A stretch of 64,000 bases of DNA from Hansfordia pulvinata (Eukaryota; Ascomycota; Sordariomycetes; Xylariales): NCBI GenBank assembly GCA_006538405.1, contig BJKQ01000009.1:1622001-1686000 (forward strand), given 5' to 3'. Position 1 is the stretch's first letter; every line of letters begins with the position of its first letter. The position numbers were made by a program, and so were the translations under genes. This document shows, piece after piece, positions 1 to 10,808 of the stretch. The notes under the pieces are model-generated. The model did no database searches. It saw only the letters and a list, made by a program, of their open reading frames with translations, and was not told the DNA's origin.

Positions 1-1763
1 TCGAGCTCGCGTCGAGTCAGCTCGGCCTCCCAGAACTCCGTCCTTGGTTTGAAGTAGTTCCAGATCGTAGTAGGTGCTGTGTTGTTCTTCAAGATGCGCA
101 AGGCCTTGGCGGAGATTCTGGACTTCTCGAGAAGCAGCTCCCTGGGGTTTGTCTGAGCGACGAATGTCTCAAACTTTGTGAGATCCACGTCGTCGTCGAA
201 CTGAGAAATGTGGAATTTTCCGGTGGCCGCGTCCACGAAGGCAATACCGAACGCGGGGTGGTCGTCCACAACGGACTCTTTGATAGCCACACAATAGGTG
301 GCGTTGTCGTCTTGGAGCATGCTGCCATCAACAAGAGTGCCGCCGGTGAGAATGCAGGCGAGTTCACGGCGGATGATCTTGTCCTGTTTCTTGGCCTTGG
401 CGGCATCTCTCTCGCGCATCTCTTTTCCAAGGGCCGTCTCCATCTGGTCCACACGAGCAACCTTGTATCCCTTTGCGATGAATTGGTTCACCCACATATC
501 GAGGGAGCTCTCGGGTACCCCCACCATGCGCATGTTGACCCTGTCAGTGAGCTTCAGATCGAAGAGCTGGTGGCCGATAGTCGCGTCGTTCTCGTAGAGT
601 TCGTAGAACTTGCCCTTCTTGAAGAAGACAACCGTGTCCCATAACTTCTGCTTGATCTCCCAATATTGCTTCTCGAAGGGGGAGAACTTGTTGAAAGCCA
701 TTGGAGGGACGTAGACGGTGGAGGGGTTGAAGTCGGGATGGCCGGGGGGATTGCGGTTAATGTCACTAATTTTGGCAAGCCAAGGGTATCTCTCTTCGGG
801 CTCGCGCGTATGGGCTTTCGGCTTGTTTGCCGATGCCTTGGAGGCTGTGGGCGCATTGATCTTGACTGGGTTGGGATCCTCGGGATCGTATTTCCACTTT
901 TGCGCGGTAGACGTCGAGGGGATCTCCTCCATCATAACATCGTCCTTGTCCTCGTCGACCGCCGGCTCAGGTTCTGTTTTTCGTGTTGGGGGTGAGGCCT
1001 GCGACCTCTTGCGGCTGATCTGTGGCTTGCTGGGTCGCTTTCTCTTTTTGGAGGGAGCATCCGACTCGTCGGATACAACAAAATCGGCCATCTCGTCTGC
1101 CAAAGAATTGATTAGCTTCGCCCAAGGTAATGGCCCGGTGTTGGCTCGGTTGGGTTTGGGTGACTGCTTACCGTCATCATCCTCGACAGCATCAGCCTGA
1201 GGCTCCTGGTAGTCATCTTCCTCTTCGTCGGCAGGAACCGTAGCCCGGGGGCGTTGGCGTGCAAGACGTCTGGAGTTCATGGCGGCGAACACATCCTCGT
1301 CGTCGTCATCAGACGATTCAGCATAGCTCACAGACTTTTTGGCTTTGCGGGTTGGGCTGCTTGGAGGAGCAAGAGCAGACTTGGAAGGCGGAGCATGCTT
1401 TTCGGTGCGGGACGAGTCAATGTTTTCTTGAGAACTCGGGGGCTCGGGCTCGGCAGCGTCGCTGCTAGGGACTGGGGTGGATATCTTCTGGCTAGCCCTG
1501 GAGGAGAGTTTCTGGCTGAACTGGCGAGAGTTGGACTTGGTCGTGGATTCTTGAAGGCACGACGGCGAGTTGTCTGCTGGCTTGGGGGTGGGAGTGGTGG
1601 TGGAGGCTGGGCTGGACTCCTTGGCGGCTGAGGGTGTCTTGGTGAAGAAGCCGAGAATGCTTTTCTGCTGTTTGGAGGAGGTGGACGCTGCGGAGCTAGG
1701 CTGTCTGTTGAGAGAGGGCGCCTTGGCGGGGGTGCGCGCCGTGGAGCCGGTTCGTTCGCCCAT
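1..1763 (-). CDS. MSH6: DNA mismatch repair protein MSH6 (5' part, truncated by window edge)
   Basis: MSH6 pairs with MSH2 (MutSalpha) to recognise base-base mismatches and small loops in the nucleus. The ATG at 1763 opens a disordered, Ser/Pro-rich N-terminus with a PCNA-interacting PIP box (QKSILGFF, about residues 33-40) and several basic and acidic stretches. The MutS domain I follows near 580-700, with the GKFYELYE segment that carries the Phe-X-Glu mismatch-reading motif. The frame stays open from the ATG to base 1, so the rest of the gene lies outside the window. A likely intron at 1097-1171 has a GTAAGC donor, a GCTAAT branch site and a GGCAG acceptor. It is 75 nt, contains no stop and keeps the frame, so it is easy to miss. 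Splicing joins an Asp-rich segment to DEMADFVVSDE. Family identity is certain; splicing is inferred. Confidence 0.96.
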   Translation of the reverse strand, partial: MGERTGSTARTPAKAPSLNRQPSSAASTSSKQQKSILGFFTKTPSAAKESSPASTTTPTPKPADNSPSCLQESTTKSNSRQFSQKLSSRASQKISTPVPSSDAAEPEPPSSQENIDSSRTEKHAPPSKSALAPPSSPTRKAKKSVSYAESSDDDDEDVFAAMNSRRLARQRPRATVPADEEEDDYQEPQADAVEDDDGKQSPKPNRANTGPLPWAKLINSLADEMADFVVSDESDAPSKKRKRPSKPQISRKRSQASPPTRKTEPEPAVDEDKDDVMMEEIPSTSTAQKWKYDPEDPNPVKINAPTASKASANKPKAHTREPEERYPWLAKISDINRNPPGHPDFNPSTVYVPPMAFNKFSPFEKQYWEIKQKLWDTVVFFKKGKFYELYENDATIGHQLFDLKLTDRVNMRMVGVPESSLDMWVNQFIAKGYKVARVDQMETALGKEMRERDAAKAKKQDKIIRRELACILTGGTLVDGSMLQDDNATYCVAIKESVVDDHPAFGIAFVDAATGKFHISQFDDDVDLTKFETFVAQTNPRELLLEKSRISAKALRILKNNTAPTTIWNYFKPRTEFWEAELTRREL

Positions 1764-2585
1764 GTCTGCGGCTGGGTGTCGGGCGAGAGCCTACCTAATG
1801 TAGTGAATGTTGGGGGGGATCGAATTATGGCGGGCAAATGGTGAGTATATGGACAAATAATATGAATGAAGATCAGGCAAGAGACGGCGCAACAGCGAGC
1901 GGCGGTAGGCGCATGGGAAGGCAGCACGAGAGGGGCGCCGACGATGCAGGTCTGAGGCGGGCAGGGCGACTGGGCAGAGCACAGAAGATGCAGCTGGGAG
2001 CGAGAGGCGAGTCGAGGGCGAGACGGGCGGCCAAAGACGCGAAGGGGAGACGTTGTGGGTAGAGCAGAGCAGGGGCAGGGGCGAGCGACACGTCAAGCTG
2101 CGGCGTGTTGAAGGGGATCGCGCCTGCCGCTGGCGATAAGGGGTGATCAAATATCAATCTATCACTCAGGAGCACGGGCAGTCGCGGAAAAAGAAAGTCG
2201 ACCTGGGCCAGGGTCGCGCCCGCGCCCTCCTCGTCCCTCCCCGCGTCACGACGCAACCCGCGTCGCGCCTGCGTCAGTGCGTTGACTGACGGGGCGATGC
2301 ACTCCAGCCTAGCCCGTTTCGGACTACGCGTAAATTGATTTCCGCCGACCGCCCACACCGCCCTGAGGAACGGGGCCGTGCCGTTTTACTGGGCACTTCG
2401 GTACATGAATTCTGCCGACGACATGGATCGCGGCCTCAGGCGGGGACATTGAAACCAAAACCCTCCATCATCTATCATTTACTGTATACCTGTAGGCAAT
2501 CGAGATAGGAAGAAGCCGACTGAGATCTACGCAGGGACCTAGCACGACGCCGCGCCCGCGCCACCTCGTCTTCCAGCGAACCTCG
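1764..2585. other. Intergenic: MSH6 upstream region
   Basis: This stretch is the presumed promoter and 5' leader of MSH6. Open frames here are GC-rich shadows without recognisable protein features, and I see no RNA gene or repeat. Confidence 0.6.
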
Positions 2586-2950
2586 TCATGCCCTGCCCAC
2601 CAACCTTAACACCAAGCCCACGAGCGTCAGGCCCGCCCGATAGATGTAGTACCGCCACCCCGTGCTGTGGCCGCTCGCAATGCGCTCGCGGGACATCCGC
2701 CGAGCCCGCGGCACGCTGAGGGCGTCGTAGGCGGCCAGCGCCCCCCCCCCCCCCCCCCCCCCCAGGGGCGCCCCGAGGTCAAGTGCGGCTCCGCCTCCGG
2801 CTGCTGCCCGCACAGCTGCTTCGCCAGGTCCCGACCGTCCTTGAGCGCCAGGTCAGGTTGGCCCCGTTGCCGGCGAACGGGTTGACGACGTGGGTTGGCG
2901 TCGTCGATGTGGACCACGGGGCCCGCCCCGGCGAGCAATATCAGCGACCA
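2586..2950 (-). pseudogene. Relic of a FAD-dependent (PHBH-fold) monooxygenase C-terminus
   Basis: Fragments typical of salicylate-hydroxylase/TetX-like flavoprotein monooxygenases are visible, but split over three frames. They are a degraded LLAG...HVVNPFAGNGANL segment (the FAD-pyrophosphate GD motif region, with the GDAAH part replaced), then LALKDGRDLAKQL, then a C-terminal piece AAYDALSVPRARRMSRERIA that ends at a stop at 2586. A 5-nt tandem duplication after ANL and a 22-C run at 2742-2763 break the frame. No N-terminal Rossmann GxGxxG segment is seen upstream. The multiple lesions and missing N-terminus argue for a true relic, although some breaks could be sequence errors. The family call is from motif resemblance only. 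Confidence 0.5.
2742..2763. repeat. Poly-C tract (22 C)
   Basis: An uninterrupted run of 22 C on the plus strand sits inside the monooxygenase relic and coincides with a reading-frame change. It is one of several G/C homopolymers in the window. Confidence 0.95.
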
Positions 2951-3608
2951 ATTCAGACTGAAGATGATGAATGGCTGCGTTTTGTGTGGTCACGTGCGCT
3001 TCTTGCCGGCCGAGATTCGATTCATCAGATATCGCGACTGTGCAGTCGAGCGGGCAGACTACAGATGTCTAGCATATGTACCTGTCAACATGCAGTCGGA
3101 TCAAGCATCGCAGCCCGAGTCTTACCTCGGATGATCCCATGAAGCAGTCCGACACCTCGTCCTCAAACCACCCTTCCGAGATGAGTCAGTCAAGGTGCCC
3201 GATAGTAGGGGCGCGGATAACGACCGCTGCGAGCTGCGACCGTGGCACGGGCCTGGCACTGTATGCAGTCACCTGGCATACCTCGCAGCGTCGTCCGGGA
3301 CTGGGGCTGGGCCCTTCGCGCGAGGCTGTGCCGTGTTCGGTATGCCTCCTGCGCACGGCATCGCTTGCGGGGGCTGTTCTGCCCGGCCGACGGCCACACG
3401 GGGCTGCTGTACAGGGTACGCTGTCGTCTGCCGCGGTGGCTTTGGGTCCATCTCCAAGGTCCACCAACCATCAACCCCTTTTCCCGTTCACCGGGTTCGA
3501 CAGACGAAAGAGGCTTCTGGAATCATGATCTTGGGTCGGATGGTCACCGCGAGGGGGCGGCGTGTATTGGGTCTGGCTTTGGCCTTGCTCTTCATGGTTG
3601 AGCTCAGT
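2951..3608. other. Intergenic between monooxygenase relic and MFS gene
   Basis: No convincing gene was found. Long GC-rich open frames on both strands overlap each other and lack domain features. The region holds the MFS gene's 3' flank. Confidence 0.5.
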
Positions 3609-5468
3609 TCAGCTCAGCTTAGCTCTGCGTGCACGATGGGGGCGAATCAGCGATCTCGTCTCGTCTTCTTCCTCTCCTCGGTGTGAGTCTTGGTCTTGGT
3701 CTTCTTCGTTCTCGTCCCCTGGGAAACCCTCACTTTCACGAACTGACCATTCTGCGTCCCTGCTGCTACCGTGCGGGTGGTGGTGATGGTGGTGACGCTG
3801 GCCTTCTCCGCCCTCTGCTGCGGACGACGAGGACAGCGGCACCGGCTCTTCGGAGGAGAGGCCGGCTTGTTGCTGCTGCTGCTGCTGCGGCAAAACAAAG
3901 GTGCGCCGGTCGAGCCGCTGGACCCAGGCGACCATGGCCAGCATGGCGAAGGAGACGACGATCATGGCGATGGAGCCGTTGCGCCAGTAAGGGGCGTCGG
4001 AGGCCGGGTAGAGGGCAATGCCCCAGAAGGTGTAGAGGCAGGTGGAGGCGGCGTTCATGGCGTAGAGGACGACGGCGCGGGCGGCGTCGTCGCCGGTGCG
4101 CTGGCAGATGATGTTGGCCCAGCCGAAGGAGACGGGGTTGACGATGTAGGCGGTGCCGGCGAGGTAGTAGGCGAAGAAGGTGGGGCGAAGGGCAGGTCGG
4201 GCACGAGCAGCAGGCAGGCGGCGACGAGCTGCAGCAGGGCGGCCAGGACGCCCATGGGGGCGCGGCGGCCGGTGGAGTCGATGTGGACGGCGGCCAGGTA
4301 GTTGGAGGCGATGCCTACGGCCTGGACGCCGAGCGGGTACGTGTTGATCTGGGCCTGGGTGAAGGTATCGCGGTGGTGGCCAAGCCACAGCAGGAACAGG
4401 CTCTGGACGGTGTAGGCCTCGAGGGCGCCGCAGACGACGGAGAAGAGGCAGAAGACGTAGATGGCGGGCGAGGCGAGGACGCGGCGGGCGAGGGCGCGAT
4501 GCTGTGGGCGTCGGTCCGCTTGGGGGGCAGGCGGGCAAGGGCCATGTCGCGCTCGGCGGGCGTCAGCCAGTCCATTCCCCCCATCCTTCTCGTTGTCGTC
4601 GTTGCCGCCGTTGTCGTCGCCGTGGATTTCTTCTTCTTGCCGTTGTTTGCCTTGGCGTCCGGGACGTCGGGAAAGCACAGGAAGCCGAGCAAGGCGACGG
4701 GGCAGGTGATGATGCCGTTGACAATAAAGACCCACTGCCAGCCCGCGAGCCCGCGCGCGCCGGCCAGCCCCTCGTGGATGGCGGTCATCATGAGGCCGGC
4801 GAACATGGAGCCGGCCTGGCCAGAGGCGGTGAAAATAGCGGTGCGCTTGGCGATCTCGCGGGGGCGGTACCAGCAGCCGATGATGTAGACGGCGCCGCTG
4901 TAGGTGCTGGCCTCGGCGAGCCCCTGGAGGAAGCGGACAGCGCACAGCTGGGCGTACGAGGCGCAGGCGGCGGTGGCGGCCGTCAGGGCAGCCCAGACGA
5001 GGACCATGGCCGGCAGCCAGACGCGCGGCGCCACCTTCTGGATCGCGAGGGCGTGCGGCAGCTGCCCGGCGACGGAGCCCGCCGTGAACATGGCCAGCAC
5101 CACGTTGTACTGGCTGCCCTCGAGGCCCAGGTCCTGCTGCAGGCCCGCCACGTACGCGTTGGCGAACGCCGCCCGGTCCAGGTAGTTGAAGAAGTAGCTG
5201 AGGCAGCAGTACGTCAGGATGGCCCAGTCTGTTTGGTGTCGACGACGACGACATTGCCCATTGTCAGGTCTGGTTCGGATATCCATCTGGACTAGGGAAG
5301 GAAAAGAAATGAGGAAAAAGACGGGGACAACTCACCCAGCTTCCTCACCAGCCGGCTCTCCTCCTTGCTCCGGGCCTCGTCGCCCAGGAAAAAGCGCCGC
5401 ACCCGGCCGGCCCGCGGGCTGCGGCCGCCTCCGTCTCCGTCTCCGTCTCTGGCAGCTCGGGGCTCCAT
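3609..5468 (-). CDS. MFS transporter, anion:cation symporter (allantoate permease/Dal5-like) family; two apparent frameshifts
   Basis: This is a plasma-membrane proton symporter of the fungal Dal5/Tna1-like group; the substrate cannot be told. Exon 1 (5468-5336) encodes a charged cytosolic N-terminus ending in the family hallmark ESRLVRKL. A 107-nt intron (5335-5229, GTGAGT...CAAACAG) joins it in phase 1 to DWAILTYCCLSYFFNYLDRA, the start of TM1. The LAEASTYSGAVYIIGCWY and FTASGQAGSMFAG blocks are typical of TM4-TM5. The frame then shifts near 4495 and again near 4180, each time as if one base were missing, while conserved TM segments continue in the next frame up to the stop at 3609. The C-terminal tail carries Gln and His runs. 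Restored length is about 585 residues, normal for the family. It is either an assembly-damaged intact gene or a recent pseudogene. Confidence 0.85.
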
Positions 5469-6440
5469 GGGCTTGAGCAGCTAGCAGAAACAAGAATAAC
5501 GATGAAGGAATGTCGAGAAAGAAGAAGAAAAAAATGGAACGGATGAGCGAGAGAAGAAAGAAAAGCGAGGTCGGCCCGGACCGTTGAGGATGCCCGCCGT
5601 CCGGCCCTCCCACCGAGTCGGCCCTCGAGAACATGACGGCCCACGAGGACGAGGATGCATGTGCTGCTGCTGCTGCTGCTGCTGCTCCACTGCGCGGGCT
5701 AGCAACGCGAGCCATCCTCGCCAAGGCACTTCAAATTGCGCGTCGTGAGCAAGTTGTTTGCCCCCCGGGCCAATCCGCAATGCCGAGCGCCTGATTGGGC
5801 CCCGCCTCCCGTCGCAAGACCCTCACCAGCAGGATGGCCCCGCGGCCTTGTCCGGCCTTGCCCTGCCTTGCCCTGCCATGCCCTGTAACGCTTGAGTGCC
5901 TTGGTTGCCCTCAGGGTGTCGTGGGTGCGTGGGAGGGGATCGTCATGGGCTGTCGTGGGGCGCGGGCCAGGTGGGTGGTGCTTACGAGACTCGTGGGCTT
6001 TCAAGTACGTGTCCTCGTCCAGCACCACTGTGCAGTACTTGCCGAATTTGCCTCCGTCGGCATTGGATGCAATTGGAAGCCAGCCTGGATGCTTGGTGCT
6101 TGTACATGGACCACTACCATGGACCCCTCCATCTTCGTCGCAACAGCCCGGGGAACACCTGCATGCAGCTGGGTACATGCGTGCAGTTGATACCTTACTA
6201 GATACCTATGTCGTGACCAGCCCGGTTAATTCGATACCCCAAGTACACTGATATTTCCACCAGTGTCAGGTGTACATAAACCTGCTCAAACTGGTTGCCA
6301 GTCCAGCATCAGGTCACGTCAAATTGAATGCCCACCATTCTTGAAAATCGGCTTCTTCCAGAGGTAGTAGTAGCCCAGGTGTTGATCACCTCCAATCCCA
6401 CACACCCCCAGCCGAGCAAGCCCGCTTCTGGTTCCCTCCC
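5469..6440. other. Intergenic between MFS and MpaB-like genes
   Basis: This holds the MFS promoter side and the 3' flank of the MpaB-like gene. A 160-codon minus frame at 5699-6178 has no recognisable features and is not called. A short CTG/GCA triplet run lies near 5663-5683. Confidence 0.5.
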
Positions 6441-6909
6441 TCACAAGAACGGGCACCCTCCCCTGCCGCTGCCCGCCAGACCCTCGACGTCCCTGCGCAT
6501 CTCCTCGCGTCCCATGCCGACCCGGTTGACCGGCCCCAGCTCCTCGATCGCGTACCCGCCGGGCTTGTAGTACGCCGGGTCGTCCCCGGGGACGTGCCCG
6601 CCCGCCGCCCGCCGCAGCCAGGCCCCCGGGCCCAGCCACCGGTTCCACGCGCTCGGCGCCGTGTAGAACGGGAAGTGCCCGAAGTTGGCGCGCAGCCGCA
6701 GCCGGCCCGTGGCCGGGTCCGGCGCCGCGGCCAGGTTGCGCACGGGGAACAGCAGCCGCGGCGGGCTGAGGTGCCGCAGCACCAGGCGCCGGGCCGCCAG
6801 CGCCGCGTGGACGACCAGGCCGGCGGTGAGGCCGGGCTCAGGGAGTCTGCAAGGGGGGATGTCAGTGTTTTCTCTTCTTCATCTTTGATCTACTTCTTCT
6901 TCCTTTCTT

Positions 6910-6946
<37 letters not shown>

Positions 6947-8079
6947 CGTGGAGGAGGCAACTCACTTGAAAGCATCACGGACCCGGTCCCCCATCAGCAC
7001 AAACAGGCACTCTTGCGCGAACCCCTGCGCGAACGCGGGCACGCCGAACAGCATGAGCGGGATCAGCGCGCGGGCGGGCTGCGCGCACACGTCGCTGGGC
7101 TGCATGTGGCGGGCCTCGTACTCCTTGGCCCAGGCCCGGAGGTCCTCGACGAACTCGAGGCCGTTCCGCCACTGTTGCTGCTCACCTCCTCCTCCAGCGC
7201 GCGCCAGCTGCCCCTCGTACTCGATGCCCATGGCGTCGCCGATCGACTTCCAGAAGACGCCGTGCGCGCAGACCTCGACGTCCGTGAGGGGCCGCCACTC
7301 GTACAGGCGCATCCAGCGCTCCGGCTCCAGCACGAAGACCGACAGCGTGTACAGCATGTCGCCGTTGCTGATCTGGCCCCGCGCCTTGTACCCGCTGTGC
7401 AGGTAGTTCATGCGCGCGATCGCCGCCAGCGCCCGCTCCGACGTCGGCGCGTGCGAGACGAACTCGGCAATTATAACACCCGTGTCCTCGAACCTTGGGG
7501 GGGAGGGTCAGTGAGGAAGAGAGAAGCGTTGGATCCACGCGAGGTAGAAAGCATGGAGCAGCGAGGACGACAAAGGGGGGTTTGATCAGCTTCCGGCTCA
7601 CCTTTTCCTGCTCTTCACCGGGTCCGTTAGGCTGCGCGTCGCCGACAAGAGCTTGCTGATGGACTCGACGCCGTAGGTCTATGTGCCCGCGAGCGAGCGG
7701 AACGTTAGTTGAGTGTTACTATATTGCCGCACCAACAGCACAGGAGAGAAGACGAGGAGGCTTCTGTTCCGGTCCCGGGTCATTATTCTCCCTTGACGCA
7801 CCTTGAACAGGCCGAACTGCAGGCTCAGGTTGTTGATCTGCGGGAACTCCCACTCGGCGATCTCGGCGAGGATCTTCTGCGCCTCCTCGTTGGTCATGGA
7901 CGCCAGCGGCCTGGCCCCGCCCTCGGCCGTGTACGGCCGCCGCGTCCGCGAGGCGCGCCGGAACCGCAGCGCCCGGCACAGCGCGACCCAGCCCACCAGC
8001 GCGGCCACCGCGCCCGCCTTCCACGAGGGGCGGCGGCGGCGGCGGCGGCGGCGGAGGGCCACCACGTCGCGTTGCTCAT
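6441..8079 (-). CDS. MpaB/rubber oxygenase (DUF2236) family protein, ER-membrane oxygenase-like
   Basis: The protein belongs to the heme-containing MPAB/Lcp oxygenase superfamily. MpaB of mycophenolate synthesis is ER-anchored and cleaves a prenyl chain; the substrate here is unknown. Four exons fit: 8079-7802, 7678-7602, 7493-6966 and 6846-6441, with introns of 123, 108 and 119 nt. After an N-terminal TM (VAALVGWVALCRALRF) come LSLQFGLFKTYGVESIS, the FEDTGVIIAEF block and RMNYLHSGYKARGQISNGDM, then EPERWMRLYEWRPLTDVE, all family hallmarks. It ends at about 430 residues with a plausible C-terminal domain. The ATG at 8079 is one base out of frame with the rest, and the break falls in a GCC-repeat (8030-8060) encoding Ala or Arg runs. 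Either one base is missing there or the true start lies in an unseen exon. Confidence 0.87.
6913..6944. repeat. (GA)n microsatellite
   Basis: This AG/GA dinucleotide run of about 32 bases is in intron 3 of the MpaB-like gene. On the sense strand it reads (CT)n upstream of the acceptor at 6847, like a pyrimidine tract. Confidence 0.95.
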
Positions 8080-10808
8080 GGCGGCGTGACGGTGCGACGT
8101 TTCTGGGGTGGGGTTGATTTTGGGTGAATTAGATATGAATGGCGCCTCCGACCTGGCGTGTCGATGCGCCCGCGTGGGTTCGTTCCCGTCGTGGGCGTGC
8201 GTGCCGAGTGTGCGGAGAGCAGGCAGTCGTGTGTCTCTGGCCTGGCTTGGGAGCCTGGTAACCCAGACGCTGTCTAAAGACGTTCGATCTGGCGCCGCGC
8301 GGTGAGGATGTGGAATTCCGACTCGGCGGGTGTCTGGCCTTCTCTCGTTGCGCGCCGAATCGTCGTTGCGGCGGGGAATGCGCGCGTGCCGTGTGCAATG
8401 CGATGAAACTATTCGTAGACGACTGAGATAGGGCCGGGCCAGGCCAGGAAATGGTATTCGTACGCTGGAGGGAGCAAAAGGAAGAAACCCCCGGGGCGCG
8501 TGCAAAGAAGCTGAGGCGGTCCAGGCCCGGCCGTCTGTGCTGATCGTGGGCAGGTTCTCCATCTCCATACGGCATGGTCATCACATACCCACCCGCGATG
8601 CCCTTGGGTGCCTTGGCTGCTGCCATGTGGACTTGGACGGAGGAGCACGGTGCAGGCATGGGGTCCCTGTCGAGCCGGGTTCACGACGGTTCCCTCTGCA
8701 CTCTCGTACTGCCATCGTCTTTCAATCTTGGTCCACGGCACGATAGCGGAAGCGCCTTCGTAAATTGTAGTCTGCGAGTATCTGTAGGAGTCTTGGGCTC
8801 AGAAAAGGTTACTGCGGGTAACGACTCTTGAGACACGCCCAGATCGCCAAGGTGCGTCCCGGAAAAGCCTCCCTTGGGCGTGGAGGGATGCGATGGGGCC
8901 TCACGGACCCCTCCAAGACACGGATCGCTGGCCCGGAAAATACCCACTTATATCAGCGCCCGGTACCCTTTTTCCCGTGCCGTCCATTGGTTCAGACGAA
9001 ACTGCCCCCAGACGGTACGAGTAGGTTTCCGGGCTGGTGCTGGGGAGGAACAGGCTCCAGGCGTCTTGGAGGCGACCCGAGCACTCCGGGCCCGCCCCTG
9101 AACCTGGAGCCGAGGACAAGGTTGTGATGAGTGACGAGTGGAGGAAGCAAAGCCGTTAATAACAGTGGAGACCTTCGGCCGGGGTCGAGCTGAGCACCTG
9201 AGGTCGACAAGCTCAACCAGCCGTGCCAGACAGCACGTTGGTCATTCTGCGCCGTGGACAGGGTGCGGTGCTGACAGCGCCGGGTTTGGCTTGGATTGTG
9301 GACGATGTATACTGATAGCCTTTTGTATACTCTGTAATACTCCGTCAGAAGGGATTCGTGGCGACGCCTGTGTTCCGGATGGAGTAGTTTCACCCCTTGT
9401 GTTCGCGCATCCGCGTTCCAGCCTCCGGATCGGTGGGCGGCCAGACACATCTCCGTACAAACATCGGCCAGACGGAAAAAAAAAAACAAGTTTCATCTTG
9501 CCAAGTGCTCCAGCAAGTGCAAGTATCTCCAACAGATGGTCGACGTGGGAGATATGGACGTCCAGTGCCCTCTGGAAGAGGGAAGCTGGCCCCCATTACT
9601 ACTATGCATACGAGCACTCGTACATGTAGTACTCAGACATACCATACTCACAGGATGAACGGAACCACCGACCCATTGCGAATTGGGTCAGGCGCCGGCA
9701 GTGGACGGACGGGTCGCCACAAACTACCTAACCTCGTGGCTGGCTGGGTTCGGCGGCGAGCGCCAGCCTCAGCCGACCGGTCGTAGTACTCGTGAGTCGT
9801 AGCTGGTAAGAAACCCTCACTTCCCTATGCTGCTGTTGAAGCGGAAATAAATCGTCCTCATACCATCATGCTTGCTTGCCATGTGACATCCGCGAGGTGA
9901 CAGCACATGGGATGGTTCGTGACAAGACCCACGCTGGTTCGTGGCACTGCGGCTAATTGCGGGGAGGAACGGGGGGGCCGGGGCGAGAGGCCGGAGAAAG
10001 AAATAAGCGTGCCCGCGTCGTGATAGCTTCCAAGAATGCCTTAGTCAGACAGCAGCCACTCGTGCCTGGCGGGCGATCTACTACGGGATGGACTACAGGC
10101 CGGACGGCGGATAGCAATCAAGGCCGGTCGGGGCAACGCCGTGCCAAGTCGTTCCCAACCTACTCCGTACACTGCTGCTGTTGCAATGCATTGCCTCGAC
10201 GTCCGCGGTGCAGAGCCGGCACCGCGAGCCACGACGACTGTAGTAATCAGCGGCTGAGCCGGTGGGCCCCATGTACTCCTAATGCCGGAAGGCTGTGCGC
10301 GTATCTGCAGAGCCGGGATCTCGCGCGAATGGGATGATTGGGTCCTGAAGATCGCGACTTTGCTATACTGAGCCAAGGTCGAGGATCGACTCGCTTGCGC
10401 AACCCCCAATGTTCCCCGGGGCAGACCTGGCCGCCCCCCGCGCCAGCCACCCAGAGAAAGGTCGCTTGGCCGCGAGTAGCTGAAGTGGCAAGAAGATGAA
10501 CTGGATGGGTGAGCCCGACGGCCGGGTAACAAGTAAGCTCCCGAGCAGCCCCAAAACAGGATCTTCGAGCACATGACGCCGCAGCCGTGACAGACCGCAA
10601 AGCCGCTTGTGTCACGAGAATGTCTTAGTGGCTGAGACGGCTCCCGTTGTGTCTTTCCTCTCTTACCCTCCTTCCGCATGTGCCTCTTTCTCCAGCTTCT
10701 GCCACTCCAGGCCCGTCATCATCACCGCAGGGGCTTCTCCCCTTTACCCACTACAGGCTTTCCATTCACTATCTACTGACCATTCCTGGGCCTGGCAACA
10801 GCCCAGCT
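8080..10808. other. 2.7-kb intergenic region
   Basis: This is the divergent spacer between the MpaB-like gene (minus) and the Cys-rich membrane protein (plus). Open frames of 100-212 codons occur on both strands but are compositional and mutually overlapping, with no signal peptide, domain or splice logic. I see no tRNA or 5S gene. AT-richer pockets near 9300-9350 and 9590-9660 look like normal spacer. Confidence 0.5.

Noticed and set aside
3195..3686. 163-codon plus-strand ORF ending in a hydrophobic stretch
   Set aside because: No start context or domain, Cys-rich only by chance GC composition, and it runs into the MFS gene's 3' end on the opposite strand.
5699..6178. 160-codon minus-strand ORF downstream of the MpaB-like gene
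   Set aside because: No domain, signal or splice-supported continuation, and the sequence is compositional (Pro/Arg/Gly). It overlaps plus frames of similar quality.
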